Below are positions 54,267 to 62,869 of a DNA stretch of 64,000 nt, piece by piece; positions within the stretch are counted from its first letter, which is position 1, and every line of letters starts with the position of its first letter. The notes below the pieces were generated by a model that made no database searches, was not told where the DNA came from, and saw only the letters and a program-made list of their open reading frames with translations. Source of the DNA: Mariniplasma anaerobium (GTDB taxonomy: Bacteria; Bacillota_I; Bacilli_A; Acholeplasmatales; Acholeplasmataceae); assembly GCF_016865445.1 (NCBI RefSeq), contig NZ_AP024412.1, forward strand, positions 558,001 to 622,000, given 5' to 3'. Position numbers and translations under genes: made by a program.

Positions 54267-55138
54267 TAGATCAAAACGAAAAACTAATCAAAGAAAAAGC
54301 TGCACATGCATTTAAGGTTAAAGAAGAAGAGGTAAATGTTAAATACCGATTATTAGGTGGTATGAGTCATTTAACTTATGTTATAGAAATAGCTAATACG
54401 CTATATACTTATAGAGTCATTGGTAAGGATGGAAATCTATTTGTAAGTAGAGAATCAGAATTCGAAAATTTAAAGAGAATAGAAGATTTGCATATCAATA
54501 ACGAAACAGTTTATTTTGATGTAAAAACTGGTGAAAAAGCTGCTAAATATATAGAAGGTACAGTTTTATCTACAGTCGACTATCATCCATATTTAAATGA
54601 TGTTGCTGAGACCTTAAAGAAACTACATCATTCTGATATTTCTCCAGAATCAGATTATGGATTGATTGAAAGATTAAACTTGTATGAAACATATACAGAT
54701 ATCCGATCAGATCTATATCTTGATTTAAAAGATAAATGGGTAAACATTTATTTAAATGAAAGATTACATATGCCAAAAGTATTTTGTCATAATGATGCAC
54801 AACGATCAAATATCGTGATTGCAAAAGACCAAATCTATCTTTTAGATTGGGAGTTTGCTGGATCAAATGAATTCTATTATGATATTGCAAGTTTTGGAAA
54901 TGTTAAATTTGAAGATGCATTAGAATTATTAGATGTATATTTAGAGAAAAAAGCAACCAAAAAAGAACAAGATATGGTTCGTTTTTATAGAATGTTTCAA
55001 GCCCTCCAGTGGCACCAAGTTGCTTTAAGAAAAGAAATGGTTGGTCTATCAGAAGTTCTTCATTTTGATTTTAAAGCACTATCTATTAAATACCTAAATC
55101 TAGCAGAGACACTTTATAAGGAAATAACTAAGGGATGA
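54263..55138 (+). CDS. Choline/ethanolamine kinase-like phosphotransferase
   Basis: The 291 residues have the aminoglycoside/choline-kinase fold: GGMSHLTYVIEI nucleotide loop, Brenner motif FCHNDAQRSNIVI (HxDxxxxN) and LLDWEFAGSNEFYYDIA. It resembles LicA-type choline kinases, which prepare phosphocholine for surface decoration; the substrate here is not determined. The start overlaps the phosphodiesterase stop and the end lies 4 bases before the next gene. Confidence 0.85.
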   Translation: MIDQNEKLIKEKAAHAFKVKEEEVNVKYRLLGGMSHLTYVIEIANTLYTYRVIGKDGNLFVSRESEFENLKRIEDLHINNETVYFDVKTGEKAAKYIEGTVLSTVDYHPYLNDVAETLKKLHHSDISPESDYGLIERLNLYETYTDIRSDLYLDLKDKWVNIYLNERLHMPKVFCHNDAQRSNIVIAKDQIYLLDWEFAGSNEFYYDIASFGNVKFEDALELLDVYLEKKATKKEQDMVRFYRMFQALQWHQVALRKEMVGLSEVLHFDFKALSIKYLNLAETLYKEITKG

Positions 55139-55142
55139 TTGC

Positions 55143-58142
55143 ATGCGTTTAGCTGATGTTTTAAAACTTCCAAAACAGCCCCATAGTCTTTCGATTATTA
55201 AAGATTATCTAAATCAATCTTTATCCCATCTTGACTATCAAGCTGCATACAATTACTATTTTGATATCTCTATTGAGTTATCTCTTTTTGACATAGTCTA
55301 TGATGAAGCTAAAATTGTTTTAGAAGAAATTAAAACACAAAGTGAAACTATGTATTATGAAAAAATCCTTGTACATATGATTGACGCATCGATACATTTA
55401 AACAAATTAGAAGAAGCTAAAAAATATATTGAAATAAGAAAAGAAGTTCTACCTATTATTAAGCAATATTTAGGCTTTTTAGATGAAATTAAATTAAAAA
55501 AAGCATTAAATGAACCTTATTTAGATGATCTATTAAAAATACTTCAAGATATGATTCCAGATGATATAAAAATATATTGCTTAGAAGAAGTGTTTATGAT
55601 TTATAAGAAAGACCATCAATATGAAATGGCTTTAAATAGCCTTTATGAGTTATATAATTACGATTTAAAGACACTTTATTTTATTGATGAGCTTTATTTG
55701 CTCATACAGCTAAATCGCTTGGATGAAGCAAAAACTAAAGCGTATAACGAACATCAATTGCATAAAGATGATGAAAAACTCATTTTAAAATTATTAGAAA
55801 TTTATCTTAAGCTTGAAGACTATCATAAAGCATCAATTTTAGAAGCAGAATATGAAGAACTTATTGATGCACAAAGTGAATCTTATAGAAAAGAAGCATA
55901 TGAGTTAATTGTAGAACTTTACACTAAACTAGGACATAAGCCTTCAATTGATATTTATAAAGCTAAACTAAAAAAAATAACTAGAGCAATAGATAAATTA
56001 ACTAAACAAGAAGACTTAAAAAAAGACACAAAAAATCAAGATATCGTAATCATTGAAAAAAAAGAAGAAACAAGATTAAAACCTACAAATATTTTAAGAT
56101 TTTTAGAAATTAGTCATGATTTAATTGAATACTCTCATACCTTAGATGAAAAATTAAGTTTACGTGAGTTTTTTAGATTGTTTTTTATACATCTAGATAA
56201 ATTTATTAAACCAAAAGAATATGTAGTATATCTTGAACAAGAAGATAATAATTTTTTCTTTTATAAAAAAGAAAGACTTTATGATAAAACAATTCAAAAA
56301 CAAGACACACTTGATACTTTAGTAGAACATGTCATGTATACAGGTGATGAGATCTATGAAAGTTCTAAAACTATTAAATGGACAAAAAACATCATCACAC
56401 AAAAAGATTATACAGATGACATTTCATTTATTTATGCATTTCCTATATTTGATTTAGGGGTTTTTATTGTTCACCTAGATGAAGATATAAAAGATCCTCA
56501 AACCTATTATGATTTATTTAAATTGATAAGTGCAATATTATTTACTCATGTAGTTGATGAGAAAAAAATGAATCGTATCAAATATGAAAATAAGTTTTAC
56601 TCAAATGTCTTAAATTCACCAATCATATGTTATAGAGAATTAACAGAAACCAGATCAACTTATAATGATCCGGCACAAATCTTGTTTGGTATTGATAAGC
56701 ATCACCATTTAGAATTATTTTTAAGAGATATATCTTATGAGTTTGTTAATCCTTATAAAGATTTAATATCATATTTATTTATTCATCCAAATGAAGAGAA
56801 ACATATGGTTTACACATATCAAGAACGACACATCTTAGAAAAGCTTTATAGTTTAAAAGTAGGAGATGAGGTCTTTATTATGAGTTTATTTTTTGATCAA
56901 ACCGATGATGTAAAAGAAGCTAAAAAATTAGTGGATCAAGCAACCATTGATCCAGAAACAAATCTATCTAATATATACGCACTTAATAAAGAGATTGATG
57001 AAATATTAGAGCAAAAGGATAGTTTATATTTAATTGAGCTAGATATGAGTTTAAAACATATCTATGGCAATGATCAATCATTAAAATATTTTAAAGAATT
57101 TGCACAAGTCACTAAAAAATTCTTTAATGATGGATTGACTTTCCGTTTTGATTTCAATCAAATCTTTGTCGTCTTGCCTTTTAATGACATTAGAGCAACT
57201 TCTAAGATTGTTAAAGACTATTACAAGTACATTGAGTCTTATGTGTCACAAGTTCTCCCTTATGAGAAATTTAGCGCATTTATGGGTATCATTAGATATC
57301 CTGTTGTTACAGTAGAAAAAGATAAAGATAAATTATATAAGTTTTTAGATATATCTGTACAAAAAGCAAAAAGAGAAGATGACATCAAATACGCATACTT
57401 TGTATATCGTGATTATGAAAATGAATTGTTTGAACAACAAGTGATGGATCACTTGAATGTTGCGATTGAAGAAAAGAATATTGGGTTATTATTTAATCAA
57501 ATGATTGATATTAAAAAGAACTTTGTTTGGCAATACGAAAGTGAGATTATTTTAACTAATCTTGCAATCGATAGTAAGTATTTACTTAAGATTGCAGAAA
57601 AGAGAAATAGATTAGTTGATTTAGAACATTTTCATATTGAACAAGTTTGTGATTTTTTAGTTGAATTAGAAAAACAAACAGAGCGATTAATAAAGATCAC
57701 GATACCGATATCTAGACAAACATTTTTAGATCCTAAGTTTAATTCATTCCTTTTAGGAACTCTAAAAGAGAGACATATTCCATATGAGTTTTTAAGACTT
57801 AAATGTGATATGGACCTTCGTCCAAATCACTATGCAACACAAATACAAGAACTTATTGATCATGGTATAAGTTTAGATACAACATCGGTGAATATGGCTT
57901 TAAATTACCCTTTTCACGCCCTTCATATTGATATGAAAAGAGATAGTATCAAGTGGCAAAGCTATATCAGTCAAATGAAAATCATGCTTGAAGCTTATCA
58001 TATGGCAGTTGTTGTTAGAAATGTAAAAACAAAGGATCAAAAAGAAATGCTAGAGCGTTTAGGTATTTCATATATTGAAGGTAGTTTGTATAAAGAATTA
58101 CCAGCTCCTATATTAATTCGAAAAATAAAGGAAAACCTATGA
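55143..58142 (+). CDS. TPR protein with degenerate GGDEF and EAL domains
   Basis: The protein has 999 residues. Residues 1-280 form helical TPR-like repeats, about 320-590 may be a GAF/PAS-like sensor region, about 600-755 resemble a GGDEF domain and about 760-999 an EAL domain. The GGDEF signature is replaced (FRFDFNQIFVVLPF where xGGDEFxxLLP is expected). The EAL domain has LLFNQMIDIK and YESEIIL in place of the catalytic EA(L/V)LRW segment, and later catalytic residues are not recognisable. It is probably a non-catalytic scaffold or receptor. It overlaps the next gene by 4 bases. Confidence 0.72.
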   Translation: MRLADVLKLPKQPHSLSIIKDYLNQSLSHLDYQAAYNYYFDISIELSLFDIVYDEAKIVLEEIKTQSETMYYEKILVHMIDASIHLNKLEEAKKYIEIRKEVLPIIKQYLGFLDEIKLKKALNEPYLDDLLKILQDMIPDDIKIYCLEEVFMIYKKDHQYEMALNSLYELYNYDLKTLYFIDELYLLIQLNRLDEAKTKAYNEHQLHKDDEKLILKLLEIYLKLEDYHKASILEAEYEELIDAQSESYRKEAYELIVELYTKLGHKPSIDIYKAKLKKITRAIDKLTKQEDLKKDTKNQDIVIIEKKEETRLKPTNILRFLEISHDLIEYSHTLDEKLSLREFFRLFFIHLDKFIKPKEYVVYLEQEDNNFFFYKKERLYDKTIQKQDTLDTLVEHVMYTGDEIYESSKTIKWTKNIITQKDYTDDISFIYAFPIFDLGVFIVHLDEDIKDPQTYYDLFKLISAILFTHVVDEKKMNRIKYENKFYSNVLNSPIICYRELTETRSTYNDPAQILFGIDKHHHLELFLRDISYEFVNPYKDLISYLFIHPNEEKHMVYTYQERHILEKLYSLKVGDEVFIMSLFFDQTDDVKEAKKLVDQATIDPETNLSNIYALNKEIDEILEQKDSLYLIELDMSLKHIYGNDQSLKYFKEFAQVTKKFFNDGLTFRFDFNQIFVVLPFNDIRATSKIVKDYYKYIESYVSQVLPYEKFSAFMGIIRYPVVTVEKDKDKLYKFLDISVQKAKREDDIKYAYFVYRDYENELFEQQVMDHLNVAIEEKNIGLLFNQMIDIKKNFVWQYESEIILTNLAIDSKYLLKIAEKRNRLVDLEHFHIEQVCDFLVELEKQTERLIKITIPISRQTFLDPKFNSFLLGTLKERHIPYEFLRLKCDMDLRPNHYATQIQELIDHGISLDTTSVNMALNYPFHALHIDMKRDSIKWQSYISQMKIMLEAYHMAVVVRNVKTKDQKEMLERLGISYIEGSLYKELPAPILIRKIKENL

Positions 58143-59203
58143 GTCTTAAAAAGCTAAAAGATTATGTCAACAAATTAAATAAAGATGAAAAAAATAGTAA
58201 TACTTATCGAGCGATGAGTTCTTTTGAGATGATAGAAAATGTAGATCTTATGATTAAAAGATATCTAGATGAGCCTCAAGATACAAAAGGAGCTATACTA
58301 CTTGATGTGTTTGGTTTATTGCAGGGATTATTTGTTGCTATTGATGCATTATATGATTTAGCTATTGGATTGACTCAATATAAATATCATATCAATATCA
58401 ACTCAAATCCAATTTTACATGAACTAAAATATATTAGAAATGATATTGTCGGACATCCTACACATAGAACCTACTTTGATGGGGGTACAGGATTTTCTAT
58501 TTTAAAGACAGAACCGATGAGTAAAGATAAAATTGTATATGATACTTATATTTATTTAAAAAATAAAGTTGAAGTTAGAGAAAAAGAAGTTTATTTTAAA
58601 GAATTATTAGAAAATTATGAAAAAGAAAAAGATATCATCTTAAATGATATTTATCAATATTTAATTCATAGTGAAACAAAGACAAATATTCCAGAAAAAC
58701 TATATAGTTTATATGAAACACTTAATTTAGATATATTAAATGAGGTAGAACTTTTATTTAGAGAAGAATATAAGGTCAATCAAGAATCTAAACATAGATT
58801 CTTTTGGAGAGCAAGTTTATTAAAGACTTTAATAGACTGGCACGAGACAGATGAAAAAATCAATCGTATCATTTTATATATCTCTAAAGTACAAGTATCT
58901 AAGATGTATGATATGGCACTTGATATGGAACATAGAAAAGGCGCGGATTTATATACTGCGCTACCTGAAGTCATTAGTGATTTTTATAAATTCATGCGCA
59001 AACATGAAAAAGATGCTTTAAAATTGATTTCTAATATTCACGATTTTAATCATCCATTGCATCAAAGTGATTTGATTGCTTTGATGAGTTTAAATCCGCC
59101 AAAAGAAGTATATCATTTGCTTCAGTATATAAAAGAATCAGATAGTAAAGAAAAAGTTTATTTGATTGGCTCAATACTTAAAGCATATCGACCTAAAAAG
59201 TAG
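58139..59203 (+). CDS. Helical protein with HEPN-like RNDIVGH motif
   Basis: The 354-residue protein is mostly helical. Residues 90-110 (HELKYIRNDIVGHPTHR) contain Arg100-x5-His106 with polar residues next to Arg, as in the Rx4-6H catalytic motif of HEPN ribonucleases, at a plausible place between two helices. I cannot place it in a named family, and the similarity may reflect a non-catalytic HEPN fold. AAAGGA precedes ATG 58139, which overlaps the stop of the GGDEF/EAL-like gene, so the two are co-produced. Its last 58 bases plus the following 11 recur at 59839-59907. Confidence 0.6.
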   Translation: MSLKKLKDYVNKLNKDEKNSNTYRAMSSFEMIENVDLMIKRYLDEPQDTKGAILLDVFGLLQGLFVAIDALYDLAIGLTQYKYHININSNPILHELKYIRNDIVGHPTHRTYFDGGTGFSILKTEPMSKDKIVYDTYIYLKNKVEVREKEVYFKELLENYEKEKDIILNDIYQYLIHSETKTNIPEKLYSLYETLNLDILNEVELLFREEYKVNQESKHRFFWRASLLKTLIDWHETDEKINRIILYISKVQVSKMYDMALDMEHRKGADLYTALPEVISDFYKFMRKHEKDALKLISNIHDFNHPLHQSDLIALMSLNPPKEVYHLLQYIKESDSKEKVYLIGSILKAYRPKK

Positions 59204-59214
59204 AGTGTAATTGA
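59146..59214. repeat. 69-bp direct repeat, copy 1 (3' end of the HEPN-like gene)
   Basis: Starts TAAAGAAAAAGTTTATTTGA, includes the stop codon, and recurs at 59839 with an offset of 693 bp and only a handful of substitutions. Confidence 0.85.
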
Positions 59215-59252
59215 TAGATATAAATATAAAGGTTTAAGTTAGGAGCAACATC

Positions 59253-59693
59253 ATGGTTAGATTACAAGACATTAATAAAGAAAATTACGGCAGGGTTGTA
59301 AGACTTGAACTAACAGAGAAACAAAAAGAAGTGATTGCTACCAATTTAGAATCCCTTGCACAAGCCTATGCATGCAGAGACGTATGTAGAGCTTTTGCTA
59401 TATGTGATGAGGATGAAGTGGTTGGGTTTATTTTGCTTCAATTTGACAAAAAAGAAAATTTTTATGATATTTGGAGAATAATGATTGGAAAACAATTCCA
59501 AGGTAAAGGATATGGAGAACAAGCATTGCTTTTAGCAATAGACTTTCTTAAAAAACAAGGTGCAAAAGTGATTCATATGTCACATCAGACAAATAATTAT
59601 GGACCATCTAAGCTTTATCAAAAAGTAGGGTTTAAATATACTGGTAAAATTGAAGATGGTGAAGTCTTGATGGAATACCATGTTAGTGATTAG
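59253..59693 (+). CDS. GNAT acetyltransferase (spermidine acetyltransferase-like)
   Basis: The 146 residues belong to the GNAT fold, with acetyl-CoA motif IGKQFQGKGYGEQALLLAI and the C-terminal HQTNNYGPSKLYQKVGFKYT. N-terminal NYGRVVRLELTEKQKEVI resembles BltD/PaiA-type polyamine acetyltransferases, so spermidine or a related amine is a possible substrate. TAGGAGC precedes ATG 59253. The gene sits exactly between two copies of a 69-bp repeat, which suggests that it was inserted later. Confidence 0.82.
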   Translation: MVRLQDINKENYGRVVRLELTEKQKEVIATNLESLAQAYACRDVCRAFAICDEDEVVGFILLQFDKKENFYDIWRIMIGKQFQGKGYGEQALLLAIDFLKKQGAKVIHMSHQTNNYGPSKLYQKVGFKYTGKIEDGEVLMEYHVSD

Positions 59694-59838
59694 AAGTTTT
59701 TTTGATATAGATATCAAAATGGCACTCTTGACTACAATTATAGGTTATCAAAGGTAAGTAGATTCCGGTGAAAATAGTTGTATTTATTTTCTATAACTTG
59801 CGGATATATCTAAATAAAGTATTATTAGATTTAGAGTG

Positions 59839-59907
59839 TTAAGAAAAAGTTTATTTAATTGGCTCAATACTAAAAGCATATCGACCCAAAAAGTAGAGTA
59901 AAATTTA
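59839..59907. repeat. 69-bp direct repeat, copy 2 (gene fragment)
   Basis: This copy of the final 58 bases of the HEPN-like gene plus 11 more contains the same stop codon but has no gene in front of it. Substitutions include third-position changes (GAC-CT to GAC-CC), which suggests divergence after duplication. It lies 145 bases after the acetyltransferase stop. Confidence 0.85.
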
Positions 59908-59914
59908 AATATTA

Positions 59915-59923
59915 TGTTATAAT
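59915..59923 (+). promoter_or_regulatory. Extended -10 promoter of the small protein gene
   Basis: TGTTATAAT is a perfect extended -10 element, 24 bases before ATG 59947, just after repeat copy 2. Confidence 0.6.
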
Positions 59924-59946
59924 AGTTAAGGTAAGAGGTGAAATAT

Positions 59947-60144
59947 ATGGCTTGGAGTAACGAAACATATTTAATTGGTGAAAAAGTTAAAGTTGAAAAT
60001 GAAAAAGGTTTTGGTGTTATTACACGTATTGATACAGAACGTGGACTAATTTATGTTCTATTTAGAAGAATGCGGGAAGAAGCTTTTCCTTATCCAGAAG
60101 CAATTGATCAACATATTTTAAAACCAGAGGTACACAAAAAATAA
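59947..60144 (+). CDS. Small beta-rich protein of unknown function
   Basis: The 65 residues start MAWSNETYLIGEKVKVENEK and continue through GFGVITRIDTERGLIYVLFR, a pattern of short strands like SH3/KOW-type barrels. No name is assigned. AGAGGTG lies 6 bases before ATG 59947; an in-frame GTG at 59938 is part of that ribosome site. It has its own promoter and terminator. Confidence 0.7.
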   Translation: MAWSNETYLIGEKVKVENEKGFGVITRIDTERGLIYVLFRRMREEAFPYPEAIDQHILKPEVHKK

Positions 60145-60168
60145 ACACATAAGTGTTTATTTTTTTAA
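60138..60168 (+). terminator. Terminator after the small protein gene
   Basis: AAATAAACAC pairs with GTGTTTATTT around ATAA, followed by more T residues. Confidence 0.85.
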
Positions 60169-60172
60169 TCTG

Positions 60173-60523
60173 ATGAGAAGATTTAAATTATTTTGGGAAA
60201 CCTTTTTCGTTATGGTATGGGAAGTTATAAAAACAATGAAAACCATTAGAGGTATGATTTCTTTATTTATCTCTTATATGATTTTTCATGGTTGGGCTTT
60301 ATTGTTTTTCATTATAGGCACTTTATCTGGTAACGCATGGCTCATTGGAGTAGGCTCGTTTGTGTTACTTTTTTGGTTTGGACCAGGCACACCAGTGATT
60401 CCTTTGATTTTAATTACTGCATTATTGATCCAACGTTATATTTTTTTTGATTCAACAAATCAAGTGAAAATCAAAGATAAATGGGAAGAATTGAATAAAA
60501 GTATGAAAAAACCCGAAAAATAA
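60173..60523 (+). CDS. Small membrane protein of unknown function
   Basis: The 116 residues have a basic N-terminus, two to three membrane helices (about 30-55, 56-75 and 74-92) and a charged C-terminal tail. No family is recognised. The ATG at 60173 follows the terminator directly and lacks a good ribosome site, so expression may depend on read-through or on a start I have not identified. Confidence 0.6.
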   Translation: MRRFKLFWETFFVMVWEVIKTMKTIRGMISLFISYMIFHGWALLFFIIGTLSGNAWLIGVGSFVLLFWFGPGTPVIPLILITALLIQRYIFFDSTNQVKIKDKWEELNKSMKKPEK

Positions 60524-60626
60524 ATCAGTAAGTAAAGCATTATTGGAAAATTCTATAAAATGAAGTAGATAAGAAAGATATTCATGTTAAAATATATTTA
60601 TATGAGCAATCTACAGGAGGATAGAC

Positions 60627-61628
60627 ATGTTATTTAAAGAATTAACAATAAAGAATATGACATTAAAAAACAGAACTGTGCTTGCACCGATGTGCATGTA
60701 TATGGCTGAAGAGTTTGGATATGCTGAATATTTCCATATGGTTCATTATGTATCAAGATCTATGGGTGGAGTTGGATTAATCATTCAAGAAGCAACAGCA
60801 ATAGATCAAAATGGTCGTATTTCACCAAAAGATTTAGGCATTTGGAGAGATAATCATGTTGAACAATTAAAGATGATTGTTGATGGAGTTCATAAAAACG
60901 ATACTAAAATGGGCATACAAATAAATCATGCTGGAAGAAAAGGTATAGCTGACCGTCCTCTTGCACCTAGTGCAATTCAATTTAATTTTAAATATCATAT
61001 TCCAAAAAAAATGACAATAAAAGATATAAAAAAAGTGATTGAAGATTTTAAACAAGCAGCAAGAAGAGCAAATGAAGCTGGATATGATTATTTAGAAATT
61101 CATGCAGCTCATGGGTATTTATTATGTGAATTTTTATCACCTAATACAAACAAGAGAAAAGATGAATATGGAGATAGAAAAAAATTAATAAAAGAAGTTG
61201 TTGTAGCAGTAAGAGAAGAATGGCCTGAAGAAAAACCTTTAGCAATTAGATTTAGTGCTTCTGAATATGTTGAAGAGGGTATTACTCCAGAATGGATAGC
61301 TGATTTAATTAATGAATTAAAACCATTGGGTCTTGATATAGCTAATATATCAAGTGGTGGTAATGTTAGTGAACAAGAAATTAAGTTATTTCCTGGATAT
61401 CAATTAGATTTTGCTAAAACGATTCGTTCAAAAACTGGTATTGTTACAATTGGTGGAGGATTAATCACTAATTTAGAGATGGCAGATAAAGCAATAATTG
61501 ATGGATCATGTGATTTAGTTTACTTTGGTAGATTACTTTTAAGAGAACCATTTTATATTATAAATCACGCAGAAAATTTAGGAGAAGATATGCCATATCC
61601 TAAATACTATAAAAGAGCAAAAGCATGA
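60627..61628 (+). CDS. NADH:flavin oxidoreductase, old yellow enzyme family (YqjM/NamA-like)
   Basis: The 333 residues form a TIM barrel with the YqjM-type motifs: APMCMYMAEE with the active-site Cys, QINHAGRKG with substrate-binding His, EIHAAHGYLLCEFLSPNTN and GGGLITN before the FMN phosphate site. Such FMN enzymes reduce activated alkenes such as enones. AGGAGG precedes ATG 60627. The stop overlaps the next gene by 4 bases. Confidence 0.92.
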   Translation: MLFKELTIKNMTLKNRTVLAPMCMYMAEEFGYAEYFHMVHYVSRSMGGVGLIIQEATAIDQNGRISPKDLGIWRDNHVEQLKMIVDGVHKNDTKMGIQINHAGRKGIADRPLAPSAIQFNFKYHIPKKMTIKDIKKVIEDFKQAARRANEAGYDYLEIHAAHGYLLCEFLSPNTNKRKDEYGDRKKLIKEVVVAVREEWPEEKPLAIRFSASEYVEEGITPEWIADLINELKPLGLDIANISSGGNVSEQEIKLFPGYQLDFAKTIRSKTGIVTIGGGLITNLEMADKAIIDGSCDLVYFGRLLLREPFYIINHAENLGEDMPYPKYYKRAKA

Positions 61629-62083
61629 AAATTTTAATGCATATGTGCTGCGCAAGATGCGCTGCTTACCCAATTACTAAATTAATGGATGAGGGCAATG
61701 AAGTGTGTGGATTATATTATAATCCAAATATTCATACTGATGTCGAGTTTGAGAAGAGAGCAGATAGTGTTATTAAGTTTTCAGAAATAAAACAATTCAA
61801 TGTATTTTATTATCCTGATTTGGTTGTTGAGGTTGATAGTTTAGAAGAATTGGATTTAACAAGATATGATTTAAGAATTAAAAGAACATTTGAATTAGGT
61901 AAAGATTTAGGATATGATGCAGTTTCTACAAGTTTACTTTGCAATCTAGATTTAGATCATGAGAAGATTTTAGAAATTGGACATAAATATAGCAAGATGT
62001 TTGATATACCATTTTATGATGAAGATTTTAGGGAGGGGTTTCTCGAGGGTCAAGAGATGATCGAGGAATTGGGATTATATTAA
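61625..62083 (+). CDS. QueH-family protein lacking several conserved cysteines
   Basis: The 152 residues follow QueH (DUF208): MCCARCAAYP, LYYNPNIHTDVEFEKRAD, YDLRIKRTFELGKDLGYDAV, STSLL and DFREGFLEGQEMIEELGLY. QueH reduces epoxyqueuosine to queuosine in tRNA with an Fe-S cluster. In the family as I know it, a second CxxCY pair precedes DLRI and the protein ends with RQKYCGC. Here the pair is replaced (DLTRYDLR) and the chain stops right after ELGLY. It may be a variant enzyme or be losing function. It overlaps the reductase gene by 4 bases. Confidence 0.78.
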   Translation: MKILMHMCCARCAAYPITKLMDEGNEVCGLYYNPNIHTDVEFEKRADSVIKFSEIKQFNVFYYPDLVVEVDSLEELDLTRYDLRIKRTFELGKDLGYDAVSTSLLCNLDLDHEKILEIGHKYSKMFDIPFYDEDFREGFLEGQEMIEELGLY

Positions 62084-62451
62084 AAAACCCTGTCTTTAAT
62101 CTAAGAAGGTTATAGGTCAGATAGATATGCAACAAGAAAAAAGTTTGAAACTGATTACAAATTCAATAAAACGTTCATTTTATAGTGAACTTAAAGAGTC
62201 TTTTTTAGAATGCAATCGATCGATAGGGTCGGTTTTTTTTTAATTTGAAGTACATAAAATTTTTATAAGATCATCTAGATATCCATTACTGCATCTACAT
62301 AAGTGAATATTCTCATATTATAAAACGTTATAAAAGATCCAAAACTCAAGGAATCATCATAAATGCTTAATATTGAATAAAATTTGAAATAGATTAGACA
62401 TTTATACATGCTATAATAAATATAGATTGTATATCTATTTAGGGGGATTTA
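62084..62451. other. Intergenic region with terminator and promoter for the macro-domain remnant
   Basis: No convincing gene is present. A 38-codon frame at 62127-62243 runs into a T-run and is probably chance. A terminator lies at 62214-62241, and a perfect extended -10 element TGCTATAAT ends at 62417, 35 bases before the macro-domain start codon. Confidence 0.5.
62214..62241 (+). terminator. Terminator after the reductase-queH operon
   Basis: CGATC pairs with GGTCG around GATAG, with flanking A-T pairs, followed by nine T residues. Confidence 0.5.
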
Positions 62452-62570
62452 ATGTCTTTTCAAATCATAAGAAGAGATATAACAATAATAAAAGTTGATG
62501 CTATTGTAAACTCAGTAAATGATAATATAGCAATTGGAATGGTGTTAATCTTGCAATTCACAAAGCTTAA
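62452..62570 (+). pseudogene. Macro-domain (ADP-ribose hydrolase-like) pseudogene fragment
   Basis: ATG 62452 follows AGGGGGA and an extended -10 promoter. It reads MSFQIIRRDITIIKVDAIVN SVNDNIAIG in one frame, then NGVNLAIHKA and a stop after a one-base shift near 62538. This matches the start of macro domains (FxIIxxDITxxxVDAIVNAAN ... GGVxxAIHxA), which bind ADP-ribose or remove it from proteins or nucleic acids. The remaining 120 or so residues are missing. Function is lost; it is a relic next to the methyltransferase. Confidence 0.75.
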
Positions 62571-62869
62571 ATTAGGTTCTTTTTGTTCTAGTAGACCATT
62601 CATGATATAATTGTTTTAATTAACAAGCGTTTTAAGTATATATTTTCTTTTATACAAATGTGGGGAAAAATGGTAACAATCAATATTAAAAAAACCATAA
62701 GTTTCTATTCTATTTTGAGACATTTTATGGAGAAAAGCAAGATCAATAAGAGATGTTTTGTATATTTTAAAAAAATTAAGTGAATGTATTCGAGAAAGTA
62801 TTAGTTTTTAATAAATAATCATAATAATTATAAAATATTATTTTCAATATAATTTTAAGGAGGAGTCTT
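62571..62869. other. Intergenic region before the methyltransferase gene
   Basis: These 300 bases are very AT-rich. A stretch near 62730-62812 reads as KARSIRDVLYILKKLSECIR in one frame up to a stop and might be the end of a decayed gene, but upstream frames are broken and no family is recognised. Confidence 0.4.

Noticed and set aside
62127-62243. 38-codon frame MQQEKSLKLITNSIKRSFYS...
   Set aside because: It runs through the hairpin and T-run of a probable terminator, lacks a good ribosome site and resembles nothing known.
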